From: Branchiostoma floridae
Taxonomy: Eukaryota; Chordata; Leptocardii; Amphioxiformes; Branchiostomatidae
DNA: 38,284 bases
Direction of reading: 5' to 3'
Assembly (NCBI RefSeq): GCF_000003815.2
Contig: NW_023365721.1
Coordinates: 1-38,284 of the forward strand
Under the pieces are notes generated by a model. The model had not been told where the DNA came from. It saw nothing but the letters and a program-made list of their open reading frames with translations, and did not search any database. The position numbers and the translations under genes were made by a program. This document shows positions 20,053-30,295 of the stretch, piece after piece; the first letter of the stretch is position 1, and each line of letters starts with the position of its first letter.

Positions 20053-20434
20053 ATAGGTATTTAACTATGATTGTTTACCATACCTATAATACATAGTGGG
20101 CCGTTTTTATCTATAAAGAAAAATGCTTCAGTTAAAAGCTCCAAGACAGTTCACAATCACAGATCTTATGTATTATACTACATAGTTTGTGATGAATAAC
20201 AAAGGCCACAGCTTTTGGTTAAAACAACACTCCTAAATCTACAGTGAAAAAATTAAAGAGATAAAAGGTCAATCTTTAAACAGATGCTGTAAAGAAAACT
20301 TGAAAACCAAGAAAGGAAGGTCTTATAAGCTTTTACATTGTTTCACAAATGTCCCAGGTATTCTTGCTGATGCTAAAAGGTCAACTTGCGACCTTGGGGT
20401 CAACATCCTAAAGGCCACAGAAATACTACGATCT

Positions 20435-20462
20435 GATTGGACCGTCGGATACGCATGCGCAC
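20435..20462 (+). promoter_or_regulatory. Inverted CCAAT box and NRF-1-type site
   Basis: CTGATTGG (reverse of an NF-Y site, 20433-20440) is followed by TACGCATGCGCA (20450-20461), an NRF-1-type site. They lie about 95-120 bp before a well-placed ATG with a splice donor 48 bases later, as in housekeeping promoters. Confidence 0.45.
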
Positions 20463-20555
20463 CATGCTGGCGGGACGATTAGAAAAAAGTCGTTACAGAA
20501 ATTAGATCGGACAAGACTAGCTACGAGGTTTTACGTATCGCTTTCTACGCTAAAA

Positions 20556-23500
20556 ATGGCACAAGGAGTCTGCTATGGTCGGCCAGCAATTTGGGAGAGG
20601 CTTGTAAGTGTTGGGGGAATATGGTGTAAGCTTAAACGGACGGAAAATGATCGTGACTGATGTTCCTGGATGTACGTTTGGCGGCCGCCCCCCTCCCACC
20701 CTGGGCGGCGCACCCCTAACAGGATTACCAACGTGTACTGTGGGTGAGTAGAGAATATTATTAGACTGTGCTGTTTTATTTTAAAGCAAAATGTAGGTTC
20801 GTTTTTCCCACTTGTCTAATGTTTTTGACATGTAATCGTCAGAAACGCAAATTTGTCTCCAGCTAGCCTGCCCCCCTGCCCCATTTAGGAAAATGCCTAA
20901 TTTTTTGGACCAGGCATTTCGTTTCAGGTTTTATGAAAATATGCTGAAAAACAGCACTTGAGGGGTGAATAATTGTGCTTTGATATACGACCACGTTAAA
21001 ACAGCCTCATTACTCTTAATTTGGGTACCTACTGACTGGCACCTGGTGGTTATTATTATAATTTATATACATATTTATATATTTAATTTTCGTTCATTTA
21101 TTCGTTCAAATGGCTGGCATCACAGACAGCCAAGGCTGTCAAACTCGTTGTGGCTATTATGTTTATCAAGGGCTAACCTTTAATAATTTGAACACTGTTC
21201 AGTAACTGACAACTATTTGGTCACTAATTTAATATTTGTCTAATACATTTTATATTATATTTCAGGTATGGATTTAAGTCACGGTGTTTATGTATTAAAT
21301 TCTGGGTTGACCGGATCTGATTTTGTCATTTGTGTCATCGTTTCCCTTTTTATATGCCTCGAGTACAGCTGCAGTAGATACCTCCTTCAGACATGCAGCA
21401 CAGGTTGTGAGGGTGGATAGCCAGGATCAAAGCAAGCATCAACCAGAAGTTCAGCTGCTGACTACTTCAATGCTGCTACACACTCCATAGGTAAGACTCA
21501 AGACTACAGTCCTACATGCTCAATATCATCATTGGCCCACTCCAGTGTTTACCGAGGCAGGCCGTTATGATTCTGCGTAGTCTGGTTTTAGTTAGCTGTT
21601 GTGATGGGACAAGGCACAACTAAGGTTACCCCAGTTATGTCAAAATCGTGTTCCTTGATTGCTGTACATATATATTTTTATTTGTGTCATACCTGATAAC
21701 ATTCGATACAGGTGTTCTGGACCGGATGGTACTTTTCTGTATCACACAGGCTTTTTATTTGTATTACACAGGCTTCAATCAATTGAATAGAGCGGACTCA
21801 GCGGAGTTCTTTGCTTGGAAGTTTTCTCGAATTGATGTTAAAGAATAGAGTTGTTGGCACAGTGCAGGTTGAAACAACGTAGCGAGTTCTATCCTTTTTA
21901 TGAGTAGTTTGGCAATTAAATTGGGGGTTTTCCGATGCAGAATACACCATGTTTTATTTTGTTTATGACATACCTACCTGAAAAAACACGAGTTTCAATG
22001 CGAAACGCGCCAGAAGTTATAAAAACTTTGGTGTCCTCGAACAAAAACAGTTACAGCAGCAATTCTAACGTCCGAATCAGATATTCGAATTTTAGACTGT
22101 GCCACTCTAGGTGTGGGAAGAGTGCGTAAGTGTTGGACTGAAGCTAGTCTGTGTAACACAAACTCCGCTGTCCAGGGCTCTAACTGGCCCCTCCCCGCGG
22201 AGTTTGTGCTCCACTAGCTATAACCTGGGGGAACTGTTGTAGAAAATACCAACACCAATGGCAAGCCAGGATTTTGGTCAAGCCCCCATTACCGTGGAAA
22301 CCAGTATATTAGCATGTCTCCACCACCCAGACGGTGGGCGGGCTAGTTGCCTCTCCCATTGTCTGTGCCGGCTGTGGTTCTCTGTGTGAAGGACCCATGG
22401 GGACCCAAAGGCATGTTTGTGTTTAATAGGAAAACAACGTCTTGTGCCAGTTGTGGGGATTTCAAGAAACTTGAAGGAATCTTGGAGCGCAGACTTTCCT
22501 GGAACTATTATTTTGCCTGGTGGTGAGATTTTATGTGGCCAGCAACGAAAGCTTGGCATAAAGTACATTTTTTAAAATCTATATAGGCAGAGAACTGCAG
22601 AAAAACAGTTGGTTCACAAAAATGCGCCATGTTTGTGTGACAGTTGAAGCCTGTCAACCTCCTTGGTCAAACATCTCAGAACCATGATATGTCCCTCCTA
22701 TAATGATTGGCACAGGCACATCTACCTAAATGAATGCACCAATCTTAACCTCANNNNNNNNNNNNNNNNNNNNNNNNNNNNNNNNNNNNNNNNNNNNNNN
22801 NNNNNNNNNNNNNNNNNNNNNNNNNNNNNNNNNNNNNNNNNNNNNNNNNNNNNNNNNNNNNNNNNNNNNNNNNNNNNNNNNNNNNNNNNNNNNNNNNNNN
22901 NNNNNNNNNNNNNNNNNNNNNNNNCTGTCAATCACCACATAGCAACCCACCGCAGTCCATAGCAACCGAAAGCCAGGCTCTGGTGGCTCCCGGCAATTAC
23001 ATACATTATCCATATATGGAAAACCCAGTTCCCTTGACTAAGGGCTATTCTCTATCAAGCTGATAGTGGGCCGGCGGATGTTTGGCGGGCTGCTATAAGC
23101 GAGATTTAATCAGGCTAGACTGAAGCCTGTGTGATAAAAGTTTGAAGCCCATGTGATGCAGCTTTTTATCACCTGGTCCAGAACACCTGTATCAACCATT
23201 ATCGCTGCCCAGGTATGACATAAAAGTAATATACAACACAATGAATTCGGTATCACCCTCAGTCCCAGCCTTCCCACGGGTCGGATCACTCGACCCACTG
23301 TCTGGCTGGTACCTAGGCTGATGCGGAATACACTGTGTTGTATTCTATATTTATCAATCTTCAGTACACATGGGTAGTCCCTTCAGACGCAAATTTAGGT
23401 ATGCTCGATTTGTCACACATACTATGACATAGGTTAATACTCTGTGATACTTTTGTTTTATGATGTAGGAACTGGCTCATCACACAAAGGACTCCAAACT

Positions 23501-23584
23501 CCTGCCAAGAAGTTCAGGATTCAGACACAGAGGAAGGCAGCCTGTGCTGGTGTGGACACTTTGCAGCAGAGGACTAGAATATAG
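20556..23584 (+). CDS. Possible small three-exon gene, product unknown
   Basis: Exon 1 (20556-20603) has a good start context (aaaATGG) and encodes MAQGVCYGRPAIWERL up to a donor CTT|gtaagtg, phase 0. Exon 2 (21421-21490) would encode 23 residues including SSAADYFNAATHSI and ends G|gtaaga. Exon 3 (23469-23584, acceptor gatgtag) continues in phase with TGSSHKGLQTPAKKF and a basic tail to TAG, about 77 residues in all. Weak point: the exon 2 acceptor (ggtggatag) lacks a polypyrimidine tract. With the alternative acceptor at 21403 (gcagcacag) the frame instead closes at TAG 21488 after 44 residues. I recognise no family. Intron 2 has a 171-bp gap. Confidence 0.35.
21685..21790 (+). repeat. Dispersed repeat, copy 1 of an inverted pair
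   Basis: GTCATACCTG, GATACAGGTGTTCTGGACC and ATCACACAGGCTT occur in this order here and in reverse complement at 23118-23222. The two copies flank about 1.3 kb of intronic sequence. Confidence 0.7.
22142..22219. mobile_element. 78-bp palindromic element
   Basis: AGCTAGT...CACAAACTCCGC on the left pairs with GCGGAGTTTGTG...ACTAGCT on the right, around a loop of about 28 bp. Confidence 0.6.
22220..22753. other. No gene seen
   Basis: A 96-codon open frame on the minus strand (22568-22278) has no recognisable features. The stretch is G/T-rich and may be a dispersed repeat. Confidence 0.4.
22754..22924. other. Assembly gap (171 N)
   Basis: Unknown sequence inside the putative second intron of the small gene. 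Confidence 0.95.
23118..23222 (-). repeat. Dispersed repeat, copy 2 of an inverted pair
   Basis: Reverse-complement relative of 21685-21790, sharing the TACAGGTGTTCTGGACC core and the CACACAGGCTTCA end. Confidence 0.7.
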
Positions 23585-24471
23585 ATGAGAATTTGGAGAG
23601 GATGTTATAAGTTTACTTACCTGTATTTAAATATTCGTATTGACAACAACTTTGTTCTTATATCTGATCGCTGTTGGCCTAAGGGCTGCTAACTGACTAA
23701 GACCTTCATAGCTTCTGAAAACTTCCAGTATGAAGCAAGTTGTGTTTCAGTGTTGTGCGGTTGTATGAACCATGGGATTATGATTTGTGATACATTTTGC
23801 ATAGTTGTCACAGTCAGTATTTACCTACACAGGTCCCATTTGATAATTCCAATTGTACCTGCATATACTGGTGGTATTTTGAACCCTCACTTGCATCTGC
23901 CCCTCACCCTTCTCTAAAGAAAAGGATTTCTTAGCCAGATCACTATAGGCTTGTTTTTAATCTGTTATTAATATAGAAATGATAGATTATGAATTCCCCA
24001 ATCTGTGAAGTTAAGATAATGATGAATTATTGCTTGGATAAACATGCAGCATTACATGATGCTGATAGGATCATGTTGGCAAAGTGTAAAACAATACAGG
24101 CCTCACTGAATGTCATATGTGATGTATGCATTGCAGTTTTTATTTCATTTTACTGTTTCTTTCATTTGTCTTGAGTATCTGATTATATAGTGGAACATTT
24201 TGATTCATACATTTGTTAACAGTGACAGCATAGTTTAGATATTGCACAGAGTATGTGATACAACTGTTTTTATAAAAAAGCACATATATTGCAAATTCTT
24301 GCCTGAGGGCTTATTGTAGTCTCCAGGCAGACATGTCAGCTGGATGAAAAAGATAGGGACAAATAAGGTACCATGGGATTTCAGTCTTTTGCAATCTATT
24401 CAATTATCTGCCTGCCAGTCAGTTCACTCCTTGGCCAACTAACTCCTACTTAAAATTCCCCTATTATTACT
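23585..24471. other. No gene seen
   Basis: AT-rich sequence with short random open frames only. No polyadenylation hexamer AATAAA was found close behind the preceding stop. Confidence 0.5.
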
Positions 24472-24607
24472 NNNNNNNNNNNNNNNNNNNNNNNNNNNNN
24501 NNNNNNNNNNNNNNNNNNNNNNNNNNNNNNNNNNNNNNNNNNNNNNNNNNNNNNNNNNNNNNNNNNNNNNNNNNNNNNNNNNNNNNNNNNNNNNNNNNNN
24601 NNNNNNN
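24472..24607. other. Assembly gap (136 N)
   Basis: Borders the GGTAAAT-rich stretch. Confidence 0.95.
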
Positions 24608-25020
24608 TCTGATCAAATCATGGGTAAATTTGGGTAATTCTTGGAAGTGATCGGCAAACTTCCAGCTAAATGTGGGTAAAGGGGGTAAATATGGTATTGA
24701 ATATTCTGGTAAAGTTATGTATAAATCCATGGTAAATATGGGTAAATACAGCTATATGAGAAATACTCCGCCTGGTAAATGTCGGTAAATGCGCAAAATA
24801 TATGAGAAATACCACGTACGGTAAATCTCGGTAAACGCATATTTACACGAACCTGGTAAATGTGGGTAAATCAGGCAAACATTACCCGCTTTACCATGCG
24901 GGTAAATGCCTGGTATATTTGCACCTTTACCGGCGAGTAAATGTCGATAAATCCCGGGTAAATCTAAACTTTACCCTGCTATACATCACATTTACCAATG
25001 TGGTAAATTCGACTTTTCAT
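24608..25020. repeat. GGTAAAT-rich degenerate repeat, both orientations
   Basis: The motif GGTAAAT occurs more than ten times, mostly in pairs separated by 3-4 bases (GGTAAATGTCGGTAAAT, GGTAAATGTGGGTAAAT). Complements (ATTTACC, TTTACC) occur towards the right end. It has no fixed period. Confidence 0.75.
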
Positions 25021-25045
25021 GCAGTGTAGTCGGCCCACCTGACAG

Positions 25046-25261
25046 TCAGCAGGCTCTGTCAGCATCTATCCTCCCCACATCCTTCCAGATGATGTTGACT
25101 GCTTGGAGGTCCCTCTCAATGGTCTGTCTGTAGTTCATCTTGGGGCGACCTCTGCGTCTCTTACCCCGTGGAGACCAGTGCATGGCTTGGTTTGCCGGTC
25201 TGTCTGGTGCAAGTCTCATGACGTGGTCCAACCAGCTCAAGCGCCGCTTTCGGATTGTCAC
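25046..25261 (-). pseudogene. LINE C-terminal fragment, copy 1
   Basis: The 71-codon frame encodes IRKRRLSWLDHVMRL, RGKRRRGRPK and then an R-E/D-L-Q segment ending in a stop. This is the well-known tail of LINE-type endonuclease/reverse transcriptases (R-x-L-x-W-x-GH-V-x-R ... G-x-RRRGRP). Here the usual W-L-G-H is W-L-D-H. The reverse transcriptase itself is absent, so this is a 5'-truncated remnant. Confidence 0.8.
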
Positions 25262-25346
25262 AAATACTGTGTTGGTTTGTCCTAGTTCTTACTTCAGTGT
25301 TGGATATGAAGTCATCCCAAATACTCTGGCACTCGTCCAATATCTA

Positions 25347-25446
25347 NNNNNNNNNNNNNNNNNNNNNNNNNNNNNNNNNNNNNNNNNNNNNNNNNNNNNN
25401 NNNNNNNNNNNNNNNNNNNNNNNNNNNNNNNNNNNNNNNNNNNNNN
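25347..25446. other. Assembly gap (100 N)
   Basis: Lies inside the first unit of the tandem duplication. Confidence 0.95.
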
Positions 25447-25690
25447 CTCACTTTACTCAAGTGAAAATGAGTCGTCCCTCGGATAGGACGTTAAATGGAG
25501 GTCCCGTGTCTGGGGAGAGCCATACCCCGGGCACGTTAAAGAACCCGCCACATGTGCGATGGTGCGGTGTAAGCGGTTCAAAACCTACAGTACCTTGGCC
25601 GCACCTGGGGCAATTACTGTCGTATTGAGGTCACCTGAGTGGCGCCGAATGGCAGCTCGCTCCAGACACTTGCGACAGTCGTATTAAGAT
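25447..25690 (+). repeat. Dispersed repeat tail, copy 1
   Basis: Carries 'cggataggacgttaaatgga' and 'gggcacgttaaagaacccgc', a segment I remember as widely dispersed in marine invertebrate genomes. It is present again at 26219-26460. A 55-bp piece around GTGGCGCCGAATGGCAGCTC is itself duplicated at 25633 and 25690. Confidence 0.6.
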
Positions 25691-25814
25691 CACCTGAGTG
25701 GCGCCGAATGGCAGCTCGCTCCAGACCCTTGCGATTTAGCCCCGCCTATTGTAAGCTCCTCGCAATTCAGCCCCTGGCTGCAAAGAGTGAGTAGCTAGTC
25801 GGCCCACCTGACAG

Positions 25815-26030
25815 TCAGCAGGCTCTGTCAGCATCTATCCTCCCCACATCCTTCCAGCTGATGTTGACTGCTTGGAGGTCCCTCTCAATGGTCTGTCTGT
25901 AGTTCATCTTGGGGCGACCTCTGCGTCTCTTACCCCGTGGAGACCAGTGCATGGCTTGGTTTGCCGGTCTGTCTGGTGCAAGTCTCATGACGTGGTCCAA
26001 CCAGCTCAAGCGCCGCTTTCGGATTGTCAC
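25815..26030 (-). pseudogene. LINE C-terminal fragment, copy 2
   Basis: Nearly identical to 25046-25261 (Ser replaces Ile near the end, VNISWKDV against VNIIWKDV). It has the same IRKRRLSWL and RGKRRRGRPK motifs and no reverse transcriptase domain. Confidence 0.8.
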
Positions 26031-26218
26031 AAATACTGTGTTGGTTTGTCCTAGTTCTTACTTCAGTGTTGGATATGAAGTCATCCCAAATACTTATTCA
26101 TTTACCTTATGCATGAATCATTGCAGAAGACTGTGCGACTTTGAGGCAGTTAGAGATTTTGCACATATTATGGGTAATATTCAAATGCCAATCAATACTC
26201 TACATCACATCAATCTTT

Positions 26219-26460
26219 CCTCACTTTACTCAAGTGAAAATGAGTCGTCCCTCGGATAGGACGTTAAATGGAGGTCCCGTGTCTGGGGAGAGCCATACCC
26301 CGGGCACGTTAAAGAACCCGCCACATGTGCGATGGTGCGGTGTGAGCGGTTCAAAACCTACAGTACCTTGGCCGCACCTGGGGCAATTACTGTCGTATTG
26401 AGGTCACCTGAGTGGCGCCGAATGGCAGCTCGCTCCAGACACTTGCGACAGTCGTATTGA
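26219..26460 (+). repeat. Dispersed repeat tail, copy 2
   Basis: Second copy of the 25447-25690 repeat; after 26460 the two diverge. Confidence 0.6.
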
Positions 26461-26607
26461 AGTCACTCAATTACGGAGATTGCATAGCCACTGGCGTATC
26501 CCTTCGAACGTCATATCTAAATACACTGAACGGTATTCAACAACGATAAAACCGGTTGTGTTTCTCGTCATTTTACACATACATACTATTTAGCATTAAA
26601 AACCCGT

Positions 26608-26740
26608 GTAATGGCCAAGTAGGAAGAGCGCTGGCCTTGCTGTCGGCAGGTTGTGAGTTCGATCCCTGATCTGTCTGTGTCTGTCTGTTTCCGTCTGCCT
26701 GAGTCTGTGTGTCTGTCTGTGTCTTGGTCGGAACGCAACC
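26608..26740 (+). mobile_element. tRNA-derived SINE head or tRNA pseudogene
   Basis: TGGCCAAGTAGGAAGAGCGC resembles a tRNA A box and D arm, TTGCTGT sits as a seven-base anticodon loop (GCT), and GAGTTCGATCCC is a B box. The acceptor stem is not closed and the T stem is mispaired, so it is not a working tRNA gene. A T/G/C-rich 'tgtctgtctg' tail follows, as in tRNA-derived SINEs. Confidence 0.55.
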
Positions 26741-27685
26741 TCCCCACAGAAGAGTCTTTCACTAATATAGCCCACATTAGCGGGTGTATTTCATGCAGGT
26801 ATATAACTGAGGTCCAAAAGCGTGAACATCGTGTTGGCAGTTATCTGGCTTCCACTGCAAATGTTATACCACAAAGGCTATACATTACTGACCTCTAGCG
26901 ATAAATCTTTCAAGTGCAGCTTTGGGAACGCTGACCTTTTCAACATGAATGTCTGCCCTATCGGCACCCCCTTTACAAAAACCCTGCATACCAATGGCAA
27001 TGCGCATGATCTTTGCCCCATTTCTACACAAAATCCTTAAAGATTTTGGGAATGTACGAAATCATGACTCTTTAATATACATACTGAAATCCAGCGATTT
27101 AGAACAATGCTCCAACAATGCTTCAGGCACACAGCTCACAGGCCTTAGTGGTCCCATTCCCCACGAATAGTAATGGTGTGTCCCTGTCACCTCCAACAAA
27201 TTTACATTCCAAGCATTTTCCGCTTCATGAAGTCCATTCATACTTGGATGGGACTACACCAAAAACCAACATCCACAAAGTGAACACTTTTGGAACATGT
27301 ATTTTAGGGAACTTTTACAATATTGTATACAATCCATTAGAGTCGAAGCATCAACACAAACCTAGTACTACTAATGTATTTACAAAATAGACATCTTTTA
27401 AAGGAACAGAGATTTTACCAGCAGAAATCTCAAGAACAAAAAGTCAAATTTTCTTACAATCTGCAAGATACATTAACATCTCTGCAATTTTGAAAAAGTA
27501 AAGTTCATTACACTAGCTATACCTGCCATACACATAACACTTCTACCCAGTGCTACATTTGTTAGTGCCAAATTCGATTCATAGGAACATTTAGTTCCTT
27601 CTTCCAAACCACTTTCCATTTTCTAATGTTCCTTTCTAATGCACAGATAAAAGTCAGTTCTGGGGACAAATGCATTTTTTCAAAC
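26741..27685. other. No gene seen
   Basis: Open frames of 70-90 codons occur but have no recognisable composition, splice sites or homology. No tandem repeat was found. Confidence 0.5.
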
Positions 27686-27825
27686 AGTGCATTGCTGAAG
27701 CTAATTTTCAACAGGAAAGATACTCATGATTGAGACAGTGTACTACTTAAGCTGATTTCTTCCAGCAATGATGCACAAGTTTGAGTGCACTACTGAAGCT
27801 GATTTCCCTCAGGAAAGATGAAGAT
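27686..27825. repeat. Three-copy degenerate 50-bp repeat
   Basis: CAGTGCATTGCTGAAGCTAA, CAGTGTACTACTTAAGCTGA and GAGTGCACTACTGAAGCTGA start successive units about 50 bp apart, each ending near a 'caggaaagat'-like block. Confidence 0.65.
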
Positions 27826-27904
27826 TTGATAAAGACCCGAAAAGTTCATATATATAATACACCAAAAAGTAGTTACTCAAGCAACTTGATATGATTTTGG
27901 AAGC

Positions 27905-27950
27905 AGTCAGACGTTTCGGATAGTATCCACTATGCTTCGTCAGTGACACT
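27905..27950 (-). ncRNA. Hammerhead-like motif downstream of the Penelope fragment
   Basis: On the minus strand CTGACGA (27943-27937) is followed by a hairpin of ATAGT/ACTAT with a four-base loop and then GAAAC (27917-27913) and GTCTGAC. CTGANGA and GAAA are the two conserved strands of the hammerhead core, and GTCA before the core can pair with TGAC after GTC as a 4-bp stem I. Helix III cannot be drawn with confidence since only one base lies between GAAA and GTC. Penelope-like elements are known to carry hammerhead motifs. Confidence 0.3.
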
Positions 27951-27979
27951 GAAGTGATCTGGAAGAAACGGATTTTTAT

Positions 27980-28515
27980 ACCCTAACTATGAATAAAGAC
28001 AGTTTTAGATGTCCAATCTGAGACATTGTAAGACAAGTCAAGCTGGTGACAATTTGGATTCCAACAGCAAACAAAGGTAGGGCAAAGTCAAGGTTAAGAA
28101 AATTTTGTATTTCAATGGAAAAAAAAGCTGACACAGTTAATGTAAATAAGTCAATTAGCTCCTGTTGTTTTAGTTGCAGGAGCTTGTTGGGGGAGGGGGG
28201 TGCTATGTTCCAAGTGCCGGAAGCTCCATACGTAGCCCCCTTTCCTGTTAAGGGTCGAATTTTAAATTCTCTCATATATAGCCTCTTTAACTCCCCGTTC
28301 GAACCAGCGGGGTTCGCGGTCTAGGATATCGGTGGATTGGAGGTTGAAGGAGTGTCCTTGGTTGTGTTTTAGGTGGCTGATATGGCAGAGGAGTAGCTGT
28401 CGGCGCTGGGTTTGCAATGTTCTTTGTAAACTGCCTTTAGTTGCCGGCTGGTCTCACTGATGTACGTATTGTTGCAGTTTGATTCTTCACATTTGAGTCT
28501 GTACAATACATTAAC
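27980..28515 (-). pseudogene. Penelope-like retroelement, GIY-YIG endonuclease remnant
   Basis: Reading the minus strand from about 28515, one frame gives VLYRLKCEESNCNNTYISET followed by SRQLKAVYKEH (the GIY-YIG core region, with the usual YIGET changed to YISET). After a frameshift near 28372 the next frame has HLKHNQGHSF, DILDREPRWFERGVKEAIY, and then a stop. The RWFERGVKEAIY block is diagnostic of the endonuclease domain of Penelope-like elements. The reverse transcriptase is absent. Frameshift and stop mean it is dead. Confidence 0.8.
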
Positions 28516-28544
28516 TTAAGTACTTTTCTGGGGTCGGCCTTGGG

Positions 28545-28720
28545 TGCAGATCCATTCAAAGGGGTGCAGATCCATTCAAAGGGGTGCAGATCCATTCAAA
28601 GGGGTGCAGATCTAGGCAAAGGGGTACTGATCTATTCCAGGGGGTGCAGATCCTTTCAAAGGGGTGCAGATCCATTCAAAGGGGTGCAGATCCAAGTAAA
28701 GGGGTGCAGATTTAAGCACT
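28545..28720. repeat. 20-bp tandem repeat
   Basis: Nine units of GGGTGCAGATCCATTCAAAG with few changes. Confidence 0.95.
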
Positions 28721-28900
28721 GCCAGGCTGCCAGGCAAATCTGTTCTCCCAACAACCATGTTCTAGTCAGGCTGCCAGGCAAATCTGTTCTCTCAACAACC
28801 ATGTTCTATAGTTCAGCTGCCAGGCAAATTTGTTCTTCCGATAACCGTGTTCTAGTTAAGCTACCAGGCAAATTTGTTCTCCTTACAACCATACCTGACT
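28715..28900. repeat. 44-bp repeat, array 1
   Basis: Four units carry GCTGCCAGGCAAATCTGTTC and CCAACAACCATGTTCTAGTC. The same unit forms a second array at 30822-31075. Confidence 0.9.
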
Positions 28901-29079
28901 TCTACTGCCAAGCTTAACAGGCCTTTGGTTTTAGATTTTTCTACGTACAGTTGAGTTGCTTCAGTGCTTTTGTTTGCATACTATAAGCAACCTCCTAGCA
29001 AGGCTTTAGATGCGCTCGAGGCTATGAGTTGTATGAAAATGGTTGAGCAAAACGCTATACCACTTCTTCTTCTTGTACT

Positions 29080-29655
29080 ACTACTACAGCATTACTGGTT
29101 CCTATATGGAATGTCCCTGGTACAGCATTACTGGTTCCTATATGGAATGTCCCTGGTACAGCATTACTGGTTTCCATATGGAATGTCCCTGGTACAGCAT
29201 TACTGGTTCCTATATGGAATGTCCCTGGTACAGCATTACTGGTTCCTATATGGAATGTCCCTGGTACAGCATTACTGGTTCCTATATGGAATGTCCCTGG
29301 TACAGCATTACTGGTTTCCATATGGAATGTCCCTGGTACAGCATTACTGGTTTCCATATGGAATGTCCCTGGTACAGCATTACTGGTTCCTATATGGAAT
29401 GTCCCTGGATACAGCTCCACTGGTTTCATATGGAATGTCCCTGGTACAGCATTACTGGTTCCTATATGGAATGTCCCTGGTACAGCATTACTGGTTTCCA
29501 TATGGAATGTCCCTGGTACAGCATTACTGGTTTCCATATGGAATGTCCCTGGTACAGCATTACTGGTTCCTATATGGAATGTCCCTGGATACAGCTCCAC
29601 TGGTTTCATATGGAATGGCCCTGGATAAGCACCACTGGTTCCCATATCGAATGTC
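29080..29655. repeat. 36-bp repeat, array 1
   Basis: About 16 units containing GGTTCCTATATGGAATGTCC and CTGGTACAGCATTACT, with periodic variants (GGTTTCCATATGG; GGATACAGCTCCACTGG). Long open frames on both strands follow from the 12-codon period. Confidence 0.95.
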
Positions 29656-29664
29656 CCTTCTACA

Positions 29665-30295
29665 TGTTTGCTGACGTGTGAGGTTTGCTGATGTGTGAGC
29701 AGGTTTGCTGACGTGTGTGCATTTTTGCTGACGTGTGTGCATTTTTGATGACGTGTGTGCATTTTTGATGACGTGTGTGCATGTTTGCCGACGTGTGTGC
29801 ATGTTTGAAGACGTGTGTGCATGTTTGCTGACGTGTGAGCAGGTTTGCTGATGTGTGTGCATGTTTGCTGACGTGTGAGCAGGTTTGCTGACGTGTGAGC
29901 AGGTTTGCTGACGTGTGAGCAGGTTTGCTGACGTGTGAGCAGGTTTGCTGATGTGTGTGCATGTTTGCTGACGTGTGAGCAGGTTTGCTGACGTGTGAGC
30001 AGGTTTGCTGACGTGTGAGCAGGTTTGCTGATGTGTGTGCATGTTTGCTGACGTGTGAGCAGGTTTGCTGACGTGTGAGCAGGTTTGCTGACGTGTGAGC
30101 AGGTTTGCTGACGTGTGTGCATCTTTGATGACGTGTGTGCATGTTTGCCGACGTGTGTGCATGTTTGAAGACGTGTGAACAGGTTTGCTAACGTGTGAGC
30201 AGGTTTGCTGATATCTGAGCAGGTTTGCTAACGTGTGAGCAGGTTTGCTAGTGTGTGAGCAGGTTTGCTGATATGTGAGCAGGTTTGCTGACGTG
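29665..30295. repeat. 20-bp tandem repeat (GCTGACGTGTGAGCAGGTTT)
   Basis: About 31 units, alternating between forms with GAGCAGG and TGCATG. Since 20 is not divisible by three, each frame cycles through three readings, and all three minus-strand frames stay open over most of the array. Confidence 0.95.

Larger units (their letters stand above)
25029..26460. repeat. Tandem duplication, offset about 769-772 bp
   Basis: 25029-25321 matches 25798-26090 almost base for base, and 25447-25675 matches 26219-26447. The first copy is interrupted by a 100-N gap where the second has about 128 bp of sequence. Differences are rare (for example one base at 25088/25859), so the duplication is recent or is an assembly artefact around the gap. 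Confidence 0.9.

Noticed and set aside
22278-22568. 96-codon minus-strand open frame
   Set aside because: No domain, no splice context and a composition like the surrounding non-coding DNA.
26608-26680. Functional tRNA-Ser(GCT) gene
   Set aside because: A and B box-like sequences are present, but the acceptor stem does not close, the T stem is mispaired and no long variable arm is seen; a SINE head fits better.
29055-30122. 355-codon minus-strand open frame, and the overlapping frames in the same arrays
   Set aside because: They run across two unrelated minisatellites and are explained by repeat units without stops.
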